Shown here one piece after another: positions 12,357 to 22,501 of a DNA stretch of 64,000 bases (its first letter is position 1; every line of letters begins with the position of its first letter). The translations under genes were made by a program, and so were the position numbers. The notes under the pieces are model-generated. The model worked only from the letters and a program-made list of their open reading frames with translations. It searched no databases and was not told where the DNA came from. This DNA is from Aphelocoma coerulescens (Eukaryota; Chordata; Aves; Passeriformes; Corvidae), in NCBI RefSeq assembly GCF_041296385.1, contig NW_027184083.1:3162001-3226000 (forward strand), in the 5' to 3' direction.

Positions 12357-12533
12357 CTCGATGTTGGCGATAGCCCTCGGCAGATGCTCTTCGGTCACCA
12401 GCTCGCCAATAACCACCAGCAGGTAAAATTTGCTGTCCAGGAAGCGGTGCGAAAGGCTTGGCGAGAGGGAGGTGGGGTTGGGGATGCTACAGGAGGCTTC
12501 TGAATCCATTTCCACCACCACCACGGTGGCCAT
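12353..12533 (-). CDS. MAP1B: MAP1B first coding exon (microtubule-associated protein 1B)
   Basis: On the minus strand an ATG at 12533 opens 60 codons beginning MATVVVVEMDSEAS and containing SLSPSLSHRFLDSKFYLLVV and VTEEHL, then ANIER, followed directly by a consensus splice donor. I recognise this as the N-terminus of MAP1B, a large neuronal protein that binds and stabilises microtubules in growing axons. The segment belongs to the N-terminal heavy-chain region. The remaining exons would lie to the left, beyond this window. The exon ends one base into a codon (phase 1). One odd residue: the block reads HLPRAI, where I recall vertebrate MAP1B having Arg in place of Pro. This could be a species change, a diverged sex-chromosome copy or an error. 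The identification rests on recalled sequence. Confidence 0.85.
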
Positions 12534-12638
12534 CGCGGGCGCCTCACCCCTCCGCCCCGCGGCTCCGGGGGGAGAAAGGCCGCTCCACGGCTGCTCCGCA
12601 GGAAGCAGGGAGTGAGGGCGGGCGGGGAGGCGGCGGCG

Positions 12639-12648
12639 CTTTTATATG
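12639..12648 (-). promoter_or_regulatory. TATA-like box upstream of MAP1B exon 1
   Basis: The minus strand reads CCATATAAAAGCG about 105 bp upstream of the MAP1B ATG, inside the CpG island. A start site about 30 bp downstream would give a 5' UTR of roughly 75-85 nt. That a TATA-containing MAP1B promoter exists in mammals is recalled knowledge; use here is inference. Confidence 0.55.
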
Positions 12649-12960
12649 GAGACGGTGCAGGGCAGGGACCTGGCGAGGAGGAGGAGAAGGAGAAGGGGCG
12701 GGGGGGAGGGGGGGGGGAGGGGGGAGAGGGAGCCGGCGCATCCCCGCACCGCCACTTTTCTAGCATGCACAGCTGATGTCATCTGCGGCAAATGCTCCCC
12801 GCGGCGGCCCCCGGAAGCAGGAAGAACGCGGGGGGGGGGGGAGAACAATTTCCCGAGGGGCCGCCGCAAGGGTGGCCTTAAGGTGCACCCCGACCTTCCA
12901 CGTGACCCCTCCGCCTGTGCTCCCCTGGCAGGCGCAGGTCCCTCGTCCCTCTCATATACA

Positions 12961-13689
12961 ACCTTCTCCTTTGCCCTCCTGCTGTCTTACCCTGTCTTAC
13001 CAGACCCTGACTGCCGGCTTGGCCATCTCCCACTCCCCGAGGCCCTCCCAGGATCTCAGCCTTGAAGCATCATGGCAGTGCTATGAGGCTCCAGCTGCAA
13101 CCCTGATGCTGGATGAAAAAAGCAGCTCCACTGTGCAAGGCCAAGAGTCCAGTCTCCTGCATCTTTCCGTGGCAGTGCAGCAAAATTTTAGCCGTATTTC
13201 CCTCCCTCCCTACTGGCAATTGAATATTCTTGTTAACTTTTTTTTGTTTCATTTTAAAGCAGTTCACTTAATAAGATACTACAAACAGGTTTTCTGCACA
13301 TTCTGGGATATATATAGATATATGACTTATGCCAGAAAAGCACTGTTTCTGGACTAGATGCTTATACCCATACTCTGAAGGCTCCAGAAGTTCAAAGGGC
13401 TTTGCGTAACTAATTTTGACTGGGCTCAAGCAATTCCAGGGAGAACTGGTATCAGAAAACATCTACAATTACCAAAACAAAAGCTTGATTCCTCTTGAAT
13501 ACCATGTAAAAGTTAGACATCTGTTCCCCAATACTGAGACCCACTGAAGAGAGAAATTCAATCACCTCCTAAAAGTATTTTTATCCTCCTCTAAAATGGG
13601 ATAGAGCAGTCTGAGATAAATCAGCCTTTTTAAGATGTTGCCCTCACTTTACTGACAGAAGCCAGGCACTGGTTTCCAATAAGCAGCTT
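12961..13689. other. No gene recognised, MAP1B 5' flank
   Basis: The transition from GC-rich to AT-rich sequence upstream of MAP1B. The 193-codon plus-strand open frame running from 12776 to 13357 has no recognisable domain and is likely a chance frame through the CpG island. Confidence 0.5.
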
Positions 13690-14185
13690 GTTTATATTGA
13701 TACCTAAAGATTTTTAGCTTTTTCATATATTTGTAGCTTTGTAGATTTTTAATATATAGCTGTATAGTTTCTAGCACTTTCTTACACTTTAGAATAGTAG
13801 TTGCCCTTTCTCACATCACACTCTTGACATTCTATTTACTCTTATTTCCAACAAAATAATTTCTAACAAGGACATCCTGTTTTGCATCAGCATTTGGGAG
13901 ACATAACAAGATATAGGGCTAAGAACCCCTTGGAGGGACCCCAGTGGGGCCGGTCTAAGGGTGGGTTACCAGGACAACTGATCTTCTATTGGATGTACTT
14001 GCTTGATATACTAATTGGTTAAACTTATAAAAATTGTAAAAATCCGATGCCACGGGTGCGCATAGCTATAATTTGTGCACCTGAAATCTTTCATTAAAGA
14101 ACTGGTCTTTATGTTACCACTTTTAATATTGTTTGGAAAGTTTGTCTTCCGATTGTAGGCAACTATATGGCTAAAGTGATGTGGG
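13690..14185 (+). mobile_element. LTR-like repeat, family B copy 1
   Basis: Matches 20605-21105 along its length: a TGATACCTAAAG start, an ACAAGGACAT block, GAGACATAACAAGA, GGGTTACC, a CTTATAAAAATTGTA TATA-like box near 14030 and ATTAAAGAA near 14093 as a possible poly(A) signal, then AGGCAAC. Both copies are plus strand and clearly diverged. The boundaries come from where pairwise similarity stops and no target duplication is seen. Confidence 0.55.
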
Positions 14186-14595
14186 AGAAATCTCACTGTG
14201 ACCTATGAAAGGATATAAATTTTTATAGTCTGGGTTTTTTTTAAGATAATCTCTGGTCCCTGATGGAGAAGACACTTCCTCTGTGTACAGCTCCTTCCAG
14301 TACTGACTGCACAAATTCCCTGCCTGCTCCTCAGAAACAGAGTACTTGCCTGGATTAACCAATTCATCAGTCCTGTTTCTTAGAATATATACTTTGTTTC
14401 AGGGCACACTGGACTAATTCGAAATAGCATGTCTTATTTGCCTAGAGGAATCCGCAAAGATTGAAACACTGTAGTAGGTGCTGGTTAATATTAATGTTAT
14501 ATCTGCCTATAGCACCTAGTATTTTTAATATGAATAGTTCCTCTGCATAAATATAGCATTGAGAGCCTTGATTAATATGGTGTGATGTGTTTGGA
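14186..14595. other. No feature recognised
   Basis: AT-rich spacer between two LTR-like elements. A 63-codon minus frame (14362-14171) is not recognisable. Confidence 0.4.
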
Positions 14596-15293
14596 TGTTA
14601 TAGGAGAAAGTTTCACGAAGGATGTCTGGACTTCAGGCGGCTCTCTTGAAAGCTGTTTATTGCATAGGCGAAGTTACAGCATTTCAGGGAGTGGGTATCC
14701 AGAGCCAGCCCTACAGCTGCCAGCTCCAGCTGTAGGCATACCTGAAGCCACTTTCTGTTCAAGTTACTAAGCATTATATACTTTTCTTTGCAGAGTATCT
14801 TAACACATAACAACCAATAAGCACCATACACAATACCTTTACATTTGCCTATAGCCTATCATAGCTACTACCATCACCATATTACAGTCATTATTATCCA
14901 ATCACAAGAGTAAGTAAGTTACAATTTAAGCTTACAGTGGAAAATTCTTAGACCTTTCTTCTTCTTGCTACATCAACATTTCTTGTTTGCCTGCCATATC
15001 TTTCTTTTTGGTAAAGACATGTTTTCTATTTACTTATGCTCTTCTTGAGACTTATTTACTTGGTGAAAAACATGTCTTTGTTTGTAATCACATACCTTTG
15101 TCCTGCTCCTAAAAATCTCCTTCCAACTCATCTCCAACCTTTGCCTTCTCAGTTACTCAGCGATCAGTTTCAGCAAAACATCTTTTATTCTATATCAAAA
15201 CTTGCTTTCATTTCTACCTCATCCCCAGCTTCTACATTCACAGACCTTTCTGCCAAGCCTACATACCTTACCAAACTTTCATCCTCCCCAACA
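14596..15293 (-). mobile_element. LTR family A, copy 2 (left arm of inverted pair)
   Basis: On the minus strand the LTR starts TGTTGGGGAGGATG (15293) and ends CTCCTATAACA (14596), giving proper TG...CA ends over 698 bp. It carries TATATAATGC near 14773 and AATAAACAGC near 14658 (both minus). It is nearly identical to 16695-17389 in the opposite orientation. No matching target duplication is seen (left flank TTGGA, right flank TATGT), which would fit one half of a rearranged or inverted duplication. Confidence 0.75.
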
Positions 15294-16694
15294 TATGTTG
15301 CATCCAAAGTAGACTATTTTTCTGAGCTACCATTGCATTGAAGGTTGTAGACTGTGGACAAGCATTTTTACAGGTATCAGGTGGCTGTGATGACACGGTG
15401 ATAAAGAGCAGTGATGCTCATTCTTCACTAGAGATGATACTGCTAATAGAACAAATGCAATGGCATAGATGCAGAAGAACTAATAGCAGTTCCAAAAGTA
15501 TTAATGGTTACAGTGTTGCTCTATGGGTACTCCATTTGTCTGAGCCCAGCTATGATTTGGTGTTTCTTTGATGAACCTGGCAGTTTCCATGAGGTAGTGT
15601 AGCTGTCTACCTAGAAAGAAGGTCGACTCCTCTGTGGCCATGTCCTATATGACCCCTGCCCTAACAGTCTGTATTCTAGTTATAGTGATACCAAAATTGG
15701 TTGGATAGAAACTTTCTAACACAGTTTTGAGTATTAGAAAACAGGCATTCTTTATTGCAGCGTGCTGGTCACTCAGAGGATCCTTCCTCTAATCAAGTGC
15801 CCTGAGCATTGGTTAAACAGAGGTTTTATCATACACACTGATTACATATTCATTAGCTATCCCCGCTTACTTGATGTATATGTATCGCTTTATTTTACAT
15901 AGTCCCATCCCTTATCAGAAGTCCTTATATGGTTCTTTGGGGTCTGTCTTCAACATCCAGTGTCCTTTGTAGGTGGCTGTTTCTCGACCCCTGCTTTTGA
16001 GTAAGCACAGTATCGTTGTTTTGCATAACTTCTATTACTGTATCCCGCAGCCGTAGGGAGGAGAGAAGATCCAACAGGCAGGAATTGTGCAGCAAGATTG
16101 ATTTATTTAATTATTTTACAAATTCTTTTATAGACTTTTTTCTTCATAGTCTAATTGGACAAAAGATCAGCCACCCCCTGGGTGGATTGGCTAGAAATCC
16201 TAAACATCCATTGTCAAAATATTTTCCTACTGTACCATAAACAAAGCTCTGCAAGGTTGCAGGTGTTCATAGTTTATAGAACTCTGCAAATCTCTTCGTG
16301 AGAGAGAAAAGTATCTCACGGGCTTAGAAAGAAGCAAGAAAATTTCTTGCTGACAGCATTTTTGTATCCACAAACTTCTACTTTGTCAGCCTTGCAGAGC
16401 TGAGCTGGCATCCTGTTTGCATTTTGCATTACTTTTGTTTGCCTAAGTTACATCCTTTATCTATTTCTTCAAGGCTGTGCTGTTCTGTTTTACTGTCTGT
16501 CAGAGTAAAATGCTATTCTGTTCTACTGTCGTTATCAATATATACCCTCAAGACTTGCCACACGGTGCCCACTGGAGTCAGCCAGCCTCTGGCTTCTCCC
16601 ACTGCAATAAATAGCTTTGGGATATGCCTTTATTTCAGTCACCAATAAGAGCATCTGGTCTCTGGAGTGTGGAAGGGGCTTTCCAAGGGGAAGA
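15294..16694. other. Spacer between inverted family-A LTRs, with LTR-like antisense signals
   Basis: 1.4 kb without coding potential. TTTATTGCAG near 15750 and TTTATTTAATT near 16103 look like antisense poly(A) signals of further LTR fragments, but I cannot define their ends. AAGGGGAAGA directly before 16695 looks like a polypurine tract, so part of the spacer may be retroviral internal sequence. Confidence 0.35.
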
Positions 16695-17389
16695 TGTTGG
16701 GGAGGATGAAAGTTTGGTAAGGTATGTAGGCTTGGCAGAAAGGTCTGTGAATGTAGAAGCTGGGGATGAGGTAGAAATGAAAGCAAGTTTTGATATAGAA
16801 TAAAAGATGTTTTGCTGAAACTGATCGCTGAGTAACTGAGAAGGCAAAGGTTGGAGATGAGTTGGAAGGAGATTTTTAGGAGCAGGACAAAGGTATGTGA
16901 TTACAAACAAAGACATGTTTTTCACCAAGTAAATAAGTCTCAAGAAGAGCATAAGTAAATAGAAAACATGTCTTTACCAAAAAGAAAGATATGGCAGGCA
17001 AACAAGAAATGTTGATGTAGCAAGAAGAAGAAAGGTCTAAGAATTTTCCACTGTAAGCTTAAATTGTAACTTACTTACTCTTGTGATTGGATAATAATGA
17101 CTGTAATATGGTGATGGTAGTAGCTATGATAGGCTATAGGCAAATGTAAAGGTATTGTGTATGGTGCTTATTGGTTGTTATGTGTTAAGATACTCTGCAA
17201 AGAAAAGTATATAATGCTTAGTAACTTGAACAGAAAGTGGCTTCAGGTATGCCTACAGCTGGAGCTGGCAGCTGTAGGGCTGGCTCTGGATACCCACTCC
17301 CTGAAATGCTGTAACTTCGCCTATGCAATAAACAGCTTTCAAGAGAGCCGCCTGAAGTCCAGACATCCTTTGTGAAACTTTCTCCTATA
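16695..17389 (+). mobile_element. LTR family A, copy 3 (right arm of inverted pair)
   Basis: Starts TGTTGGGGAGGATG, runs through TATATAATGC (about 17206) and CAATAAACAGC (about 17326), and ends at CTCCTATA, where copy 2 continues AACA but this copy changes to GGACTTGC. So the last bases are missing or altered. It is preceded by a purine-rich AAGGGGAAGA, as expected for a 3' LTR. Confidence 0.75.
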
Positions 17390-17771
17390 GGACTTGCTAA
17401 CTGGTTGCAGAATAGACTGGTAGGGGTTCCTGGACATAAAGGTAAAACAATTAATTGCCTCACAAGCACAGCAGGTTAAATGCATTACTCTGAGAAATGC
17501 ATGCCAGTGTACAAAATCAATTATTTGTGCTTTTTTAGCACTTGCTTATTTTAAGAAAAAAAATAATACATACATACCTGGAAAATTGCTTGTGGATTTG
17601 AAAATTAAAAGGTGAAATGAATGTATTATGTACAAAGAAGAAAACACTTACATACATGTAGGTAATACAGATGTACTTGAAATACTCTGCTGAGATAGTC
17701 CTCTATTTTATATTGCTCTGTAAAAGAGTATGGAGCTATAACATGGTATGACAAAAGGTGAACGGTTACAG
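17390..17771. other. No feature recognised
   Basis: AT-rich, no open frame of note, between family-A and family-C LTRs. Confidence 0.4.
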
Positions 17772-19063
17772 TGTAGTGGGTTGAACCTGAGTTGATGGAC
17801 AGTCTTTTAGACCAATGACGCTTCTCAAAATTTACAGTTTTAAACCGCATGGAAAGGCGGGAATTGCCTTTTGTCCTAGCTCGCCTGCTGGTAGATGGGG
17901 GGGCTCCGAGCCTCCAGGCCCCGCCGGGCCAGGCCGGGGCCCCTTCCCCCCTTTCCCAACGCCGCGGCACGGACTCTGGGTCGCTGGGGGGGAACTGTCC
18001 CAGAGCCGCAGGCAGCTAAAACCAGCCATGGACTGCCACACAGCTAAACCCATCCAGCGCGGCTTCTTGGGACAGGCGGGTCCTTCTCCTCTCCATGCAG
18101 AGCCGGCGGAGTCAACGGGAGCCGGCGTAGCCTCCTTTCTGCAGCCAGCACACTTTGTGCTGAACTGAAGAAGACACCATGCAGCCAGCAGCACAAAGGG
18201 AGCGAGGCTTTCTCTACCGTAAAGCCTGAACAAGAACACTCTTCCACATGGCGGCTTCAGAGTCAGAGAGAAAGAGAAAGTGAGTCACGTGAGACGAAGC
18301 TGAAAATGGCGATGGGAGAAAAGAGGGCAGTGCCGTGTTTCTCGCGCGTAGCTTAAAAAACTTCTTGCATGCCGTGGTAAGAAACTGTAATATCACAAAC
18401 TGTTTGTCTCCTTAATCCATTTGAAGTACATGGGGTGAGAGAATTCATGTGTGGCCTGTGAAGATTGTGAAGAGTGCCTATGCCAGGCTATATAGAAGCA
18501 GTGAGAGGCTTTTAGAGACTTGTGGCGAAGAAAGCCTTTGTGTTCAGGCCAAAATAACTCATCCTTAGAAAGATTAATAACCCCATGTGATGGCTCATGT
18601 TTTGCAGTGTGAAGGAACTGTGAGATTTTTCATGGGAGAGATGTTTTACACCACAGCAGATTGTTTCTTTCCTGGCGGGTCTGCTGTTGGTGGCAGTTTG
18701 GGAACCACGTGTAACTGAAGAAAACCCTTTTTTCCTTAAGCATAAGAGAGAGACTTTTCAAGAACTGCAACACTGACTAACATCCCATGTTCTGTTATCC
18801 TTTGTGCGAGTTGGGTAAAAGGAGAGAAGTGCTGGAAGGGGGGGGGGGTGTTTGCTTTAATTTCTTGTCATTTCTTTTTACTTTTAATTCTATTAGTAAT
18901 AAAACTCTTTCATTGTTCTGCAACTGTTTAAGGTTTGTGCCTGCTTTGCTTTCTCCTGATTCTTCTCTCACTGAAGGAAAATAAGTAAGTAATGAATATT
19001 TTGAACCAAAACCACTACACTTAATTGGTGTTTCTGCCTGGTTTACAAACTTTACCCGCTACA
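17772..19063 (+). mobile_element. LTR family C, copy 1 (5' LTR of a deleted element)
   Basis: 1292 bp, starting TGTAGTGGGTT and ending ACCCGCTACA, so the ends are near-perfect inverted repeats (copy 3 ends AACCCACTACA). It contains a GC-rich block with GGGGGG runs, AATAAAACTC near 18899 and a T-rich 3' part. It is followed by 246 bp of internal sequence and then a second, partial LTR in the same orientation. Open frames up to 135 codons are in the GC-rich block and are not recognisable. Confidence 0.8.
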
Positions 19064-19309
19064 TAATGTGCGGGCATTTGATGAGAGCTGTGAGATGAAG
19101 ATTAATTAGGAGAAATAATAAGCAAAGCAAGTATAGTTATAAAGCAAGTATAAAGTTATAAAATTAAGTGGAATGATAGAAGAAATTTGCTTTGTTGTTG
19201 TGTTAAAATTCTAGGGGTGGAAGTTTATGTAATTTGTTGCCTTTTAGCTCTGGTTTTGCTATTTTAAGTAACTTTTGGATATATAAATTTAGAGAAGCGA
19301 GGGGTGGAA
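19064..19309 (+). mobile_element. Residual internal region of family-C element
   Basis: Only 246 bp lie between the two LTRs. It ends with AGAGAAGCGAGGGGTGGAA, a good polypurine tract directly before TGTAG of the next LTR, and begins TAATGTGCGGGCA, where a primer binding site should be, but I recognise no tRNA match. No gag, pro or pol: either a large deletion or a non-autonomous element. Confidence 0.6.
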
Positions 19310-19665
19310 TGTAGTGGGTTAAACCTGAGTTGATGGACAGTCCTTTAGACTAATGACGCTTCTCACAATTTACATATTTAAACTGCACGGAAAGGCGGGA
19401 ATTGCCTTTCTGTTCGAACTTGTCTGCCGGAAGGTGGGGGGGGGCCTCAGAGCCTCTGGGCCCCGCCGGGCTGGGCTGGGTCCCCTGCCCCCTCCCCCTT
19501 TCCCAATGCCGTGGCACAGACCCTGGGTCACTGAGGGGGAACTGTCCCAGAGCCGCAGGCAGCTAAAACCAGCCATGGACTGCCACATAGCTAACCCCAT
19601 CCGGCACGGCTTCTCAGGACGGGTGGGTCCTTCTCCTCTCCATGTGGAGCCGGTGGAGTCAACTA
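19310..19665 (+). mobile_element. LTR family C, copy 2 (3' LTR, truncated)
   Basis: Follows the polypurine tract and matches the first 350 bp of copy 1, from TGTAGTGGGTTAAACC to the GGAGCCGGTGGAGTCAAC block, then diverges. The rest of the LTR is missing. Confidence 0.7.
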
Positions 19666-19935
19666 TATTGTGCTGGGAGAAGTTTCATACATTAAAACCC
19701 TAAGGACGAGAGGCTGCCTTTGGAAGAAAATGGTCTTGTGCTAAACTCTTGAAGGGACGCGGTCCTCTGTCCTCTCACAAGCATATGCTGCTTCATCTGA
19801 GATGGAAGTGAGACAAGAAAAGATGCTTTAACCTCATAGATGTGTCTCTGAGAAAGCTGCAGGTACCCAGGTCCATGGTCAGTGTTCACGCTAGAACTTG
19901 CCCAGTTTGGGTCTCATTCCAGTAGTTTTGTTTGT

Positions 19936-20040
19936 CATAGAATCATAGAATAGTTTGTGTTGGGCGGGACATTTAAAGGTCATCTAGTCCAATGGGACAT
20001 CTTCAACTATAGCACGCTACTCAGGTCATCATCCTTCTGT
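19936..20040 (-). repeat. CR1 3' end fragment, antisense
   Basis: TCATAGAATCATAGAATAG followed by GGTCATCTAGTCCAA on the plus strand is the reverse complement of a CR1 3' tail. It is a short 5'-truncated copy, as is usual for CR1. Confidence 0.75.
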
Positions 20041-20189
20041 ATCTGGAAATATGAAGAGTATCAACAGATCCACTGCTGGGTGAAATGTGGAGATATGCTG
20101 TATAAAGTTGACTCAGTGTCATGTTGTCAGACACTGTATTAGATCAGTGTCTGGAGACATTTTGGGATGCTTGGAATGCTTGTGTGTGT

Positions 20190-20420
20190 GTCTGGTGAGA
20201 GGTGGGGCAGGCCGGGCTTTGCATAGGTGAGCCAGTGCCCTGCCCCGCCCCCAGACCCCCCAAGCCCTGGCAGAGCTGTCAATCAATTGCACACTGGGGG
20301 CAGTGCTAACCCTGCCCCTGATTGGCTGAGCAACCGGAAGTCCCACCTAGGGGGGGTGGGCCCACGGAGGCCCTGGGGCTTTAAAGCCACCATGTGCTTA
20401 CCTCATGTATCTGATCCTGC
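20190..20420 (+). other. GC-rich block with CCAAT and TTTAAA motifs, unresolved
   Basis: Contains CCCGCCCC, GATTGGCTGAG and GGCTTTAAAGCC within 200 bp, the arrangement of a promoter, possibly an LTR U3. No termini are visible and no coding exon follows that I can recognise. Confidence 0.3.
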
Positions 20421-20604
20421 TGGCTTTCTTGGAGTTTATGCTGGAACTCTAGGAGTTGGTAGCTATATGTGTGTTTTTCTATATCTTTTCTTTCTGTGCC
20501 TGTCTCTTTCTTCTTCCCCTAATTCTCTTTTCATGGAACATATTGGGTAACATAACATCTTATGGGTTTAAAGGTTTCTAGGTTAAATTGGCTAAGTTAA
20601 TGAA

Positions 20605-21105
20605 GTTAATGCTATTGATGCCTAAAGACGTTTGCTTTTTATATTTTTTTAATATATACGCGTAGCTTTGTAGACTGTTAATACATCGTTATAGCTTCTA
20701 GTACTTTTTCTGCCCTCTCTCACAGTTTAGCTAACCTTTACTAACATGTTCTTGAAATTCTGTTTAGTCTTATTCTTAAGAAGAGAATTTCTGACAAGGA
20801 CATTTTGTTTTCCACCAGAGCTTAAGAGACATAACAAGAAAATAGGGCAAAGAAGCCCCTGGACCAACTCCAAGGGGCTGACACAGAGGTGGGTTACTGG
20901 GGTAACTGACTTCCTATTGGATGTACTGGCTAGATATACTAATTAATTAACCTTATAAAAATTGTAGAAATCCTTTATCATGTGTGCAGAGCCATATTTG
21001 TGCACCTGAAAGCTTTCATTAAAGAGTTGCTTTTATCTTACCATTTTAACACTGTTGCAAGGTTTCTTCCTTTTGTTTATAGGCAACGCTATGATAAGTG
21101 GTTTT
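20605..21105 (+). mobile_element. LTR-like repeat, family B copy 2
   Basis: Second copy of the 13690-14185 repeat in the same orientation: TGATGCCTAAAG start, GAGACATAACAAGA near 20827, CTTATAAAAATTGTA near 20953, CATTAAAGAG near 21017, AGGCAACG end. Diverged by substitutions and small indels. Confidence 0.55.
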
Positions 21106-21949
21106 ATACTGAATTTGGTGTTGTATTTAATCCTTTGCCAAAATTCCTTAATTTTCTATATTTTGCCAGTAAACTTTTGCATATTTTTGACCTCTTGAGA
21201 ATATCTGGTTGGTATTTCTCCTTGCACCAAGCTAGAGTAAATGAACCTAGGTTCACCCCCTTACATTTGAGTGTTCTGGGGTGTTACACATGTGATCCTC
21301 AATGTTTGAAAGAGAGACCAGTTTCTTAGCTGCAACTAAATCGCATAGATATGCCACTTCAGTAGAAAAAATAGCAAAGCACGTGTGGATTATGGAAGAT
21401 GTCTTGCTCTTTTAAAGAGGCAATGACTGATACCCACAGCTGTCTGGCTTTTTCTTTGCTTTATTTTGGTTTGCTTTTGTTCCTTTAGTATATTTAATAC
21501 CAAATTGGTATCCCATAAATGAATATAGTCAAGCGTTATACATAGAACTGTATTTTTCTTCCAAATCTGGTATTTTTTTAAAGCAAACAAGCAATTTTAA
21601 ATAAAGCACTTGAAATCTAAAACTAGAACATGCTCACTGATGGTGCATGCCATTTGTTACCCACTAATATTCAGGTTTTGTTTAAGTCCTATCTTCAAGT
21701 TTTGAATGAGCTTTCAGTGATGCACAAACCCTTAGACTGGTCCTTGTTCCAAAGCAAGATGTCACTCCTAGCATAAAAGAAATATATATCCATGTGCATT
21801 ACTTCAGAACAATTTAAGAACTTTAATCAAAGTGCAGTGGTTCAGGAGGTTCTTACATAGTCTGTCTTTAACGCTGTGGGCAGTGGTCGGTGGAGAGTTT
21901 GCCATGTTATTCTGAGAGTGTCCCTGGCAAAGATCACTCCGGCAGTGCT
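21106..21949. other. No gene recognised
   Basis: AT-rich sequence without repeats I recognise. The longest open frame (115 codons, 20982-21329) straddles the end of the family-B repeat and has no domain. Confidence 0.4.
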
Positions 21950-22336
21950 GTGTAGCACGCTAGCAGGCTAACTTCCTCACCCATGCAGCTGGAGGCACAG
22001 AAACACGCACACAAGCTAGATAGCTCAATGTTCCCAGAGACAGAGTCGGGAGGGGTCCCCCTATAGCATTCCACAGACGAAGGTTTATTGCAGCCATGCC
22101 GTGAAGGGAAACCAGTGACAAAAGACAAGGGAACAATGCAGTGTCCAGGGTTTTATATGGGGGCGGGGTAGAGCATCAGGGACCAATGATCTGAGGGTAC
22201 AGGGGCAGTACAAAGGTGGGACTGGGGAATGGGAGCCAATGGAGAGAAGGGAGGGGCAGAGTGGGCAGCAAGCCAACCAGACAGACCCAATCTGCATAGC
22301 ACCAAAAGCCTGATGGGAGAGGATTTTCCTTTCTCA
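21950..22336 (-). mobile_element. 3' LTR of the minus-strand betaretrovirus-like provirus
   Basis: On the minus strand, about 20 bp after the env stop (22357), comes a promoter-like block with GGGGCGGGGT, CCATATAAAACCC (22150-22161) and CAATAAACC (22083-22089), ending near TGCTACACA at 21950. The TATA to poly(A) spacing of about 65 bp fits an R region. The exact start is uncertain (TGAGAAAGG at 22336 is my best guess) and the polypurine tract is poor. No 5' LTR partner is found on the right. Confidence 0.6.
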
Positions 22337-22501
22337 CCCTAAGTCAGGGGGTGATCTTAAACTTCGTAATTGGCCAACCAATGGGCCTCTCCTACTTCGG
22401 AGCTCTTTGGCCCCTTGGCCATCACAGCTGCTGGCTCAGCTTCTACAACATCTTCCCTTTCCTTGTTTAAAAGAAAAGCCTCTCCTGTCGACTTAGATAG
22501 G

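Larger units (their letters stand above)
11540..12960. promoter_or_regulatory. CpG island spanning MAP1B exon 1
   Basis: GC and CpG density rise sharply at about 11540 and fall after about 12960. The right half (12130-12960) holds MAP1B exon 1 and its upstream region. The left half (11540-12110) lies inside intron 1 on the minus-strand reading; it has open frames on both strands (124, 122 and 128 codons), which is expected by chance at this GC content, and I assign no exon there. Long G-runs occur at 12697-12725 and 12830-12841. Confidence 0.7.

Noticed and set aside
12395..12766. Proline-rich 123-codon minus frame overlapping MAP1B exon 1
   Set aside because: Out of frame with the recognised MAP1B N-terminus and made of low-complexity proline and serine codons from the G/C-rich 5' flank.
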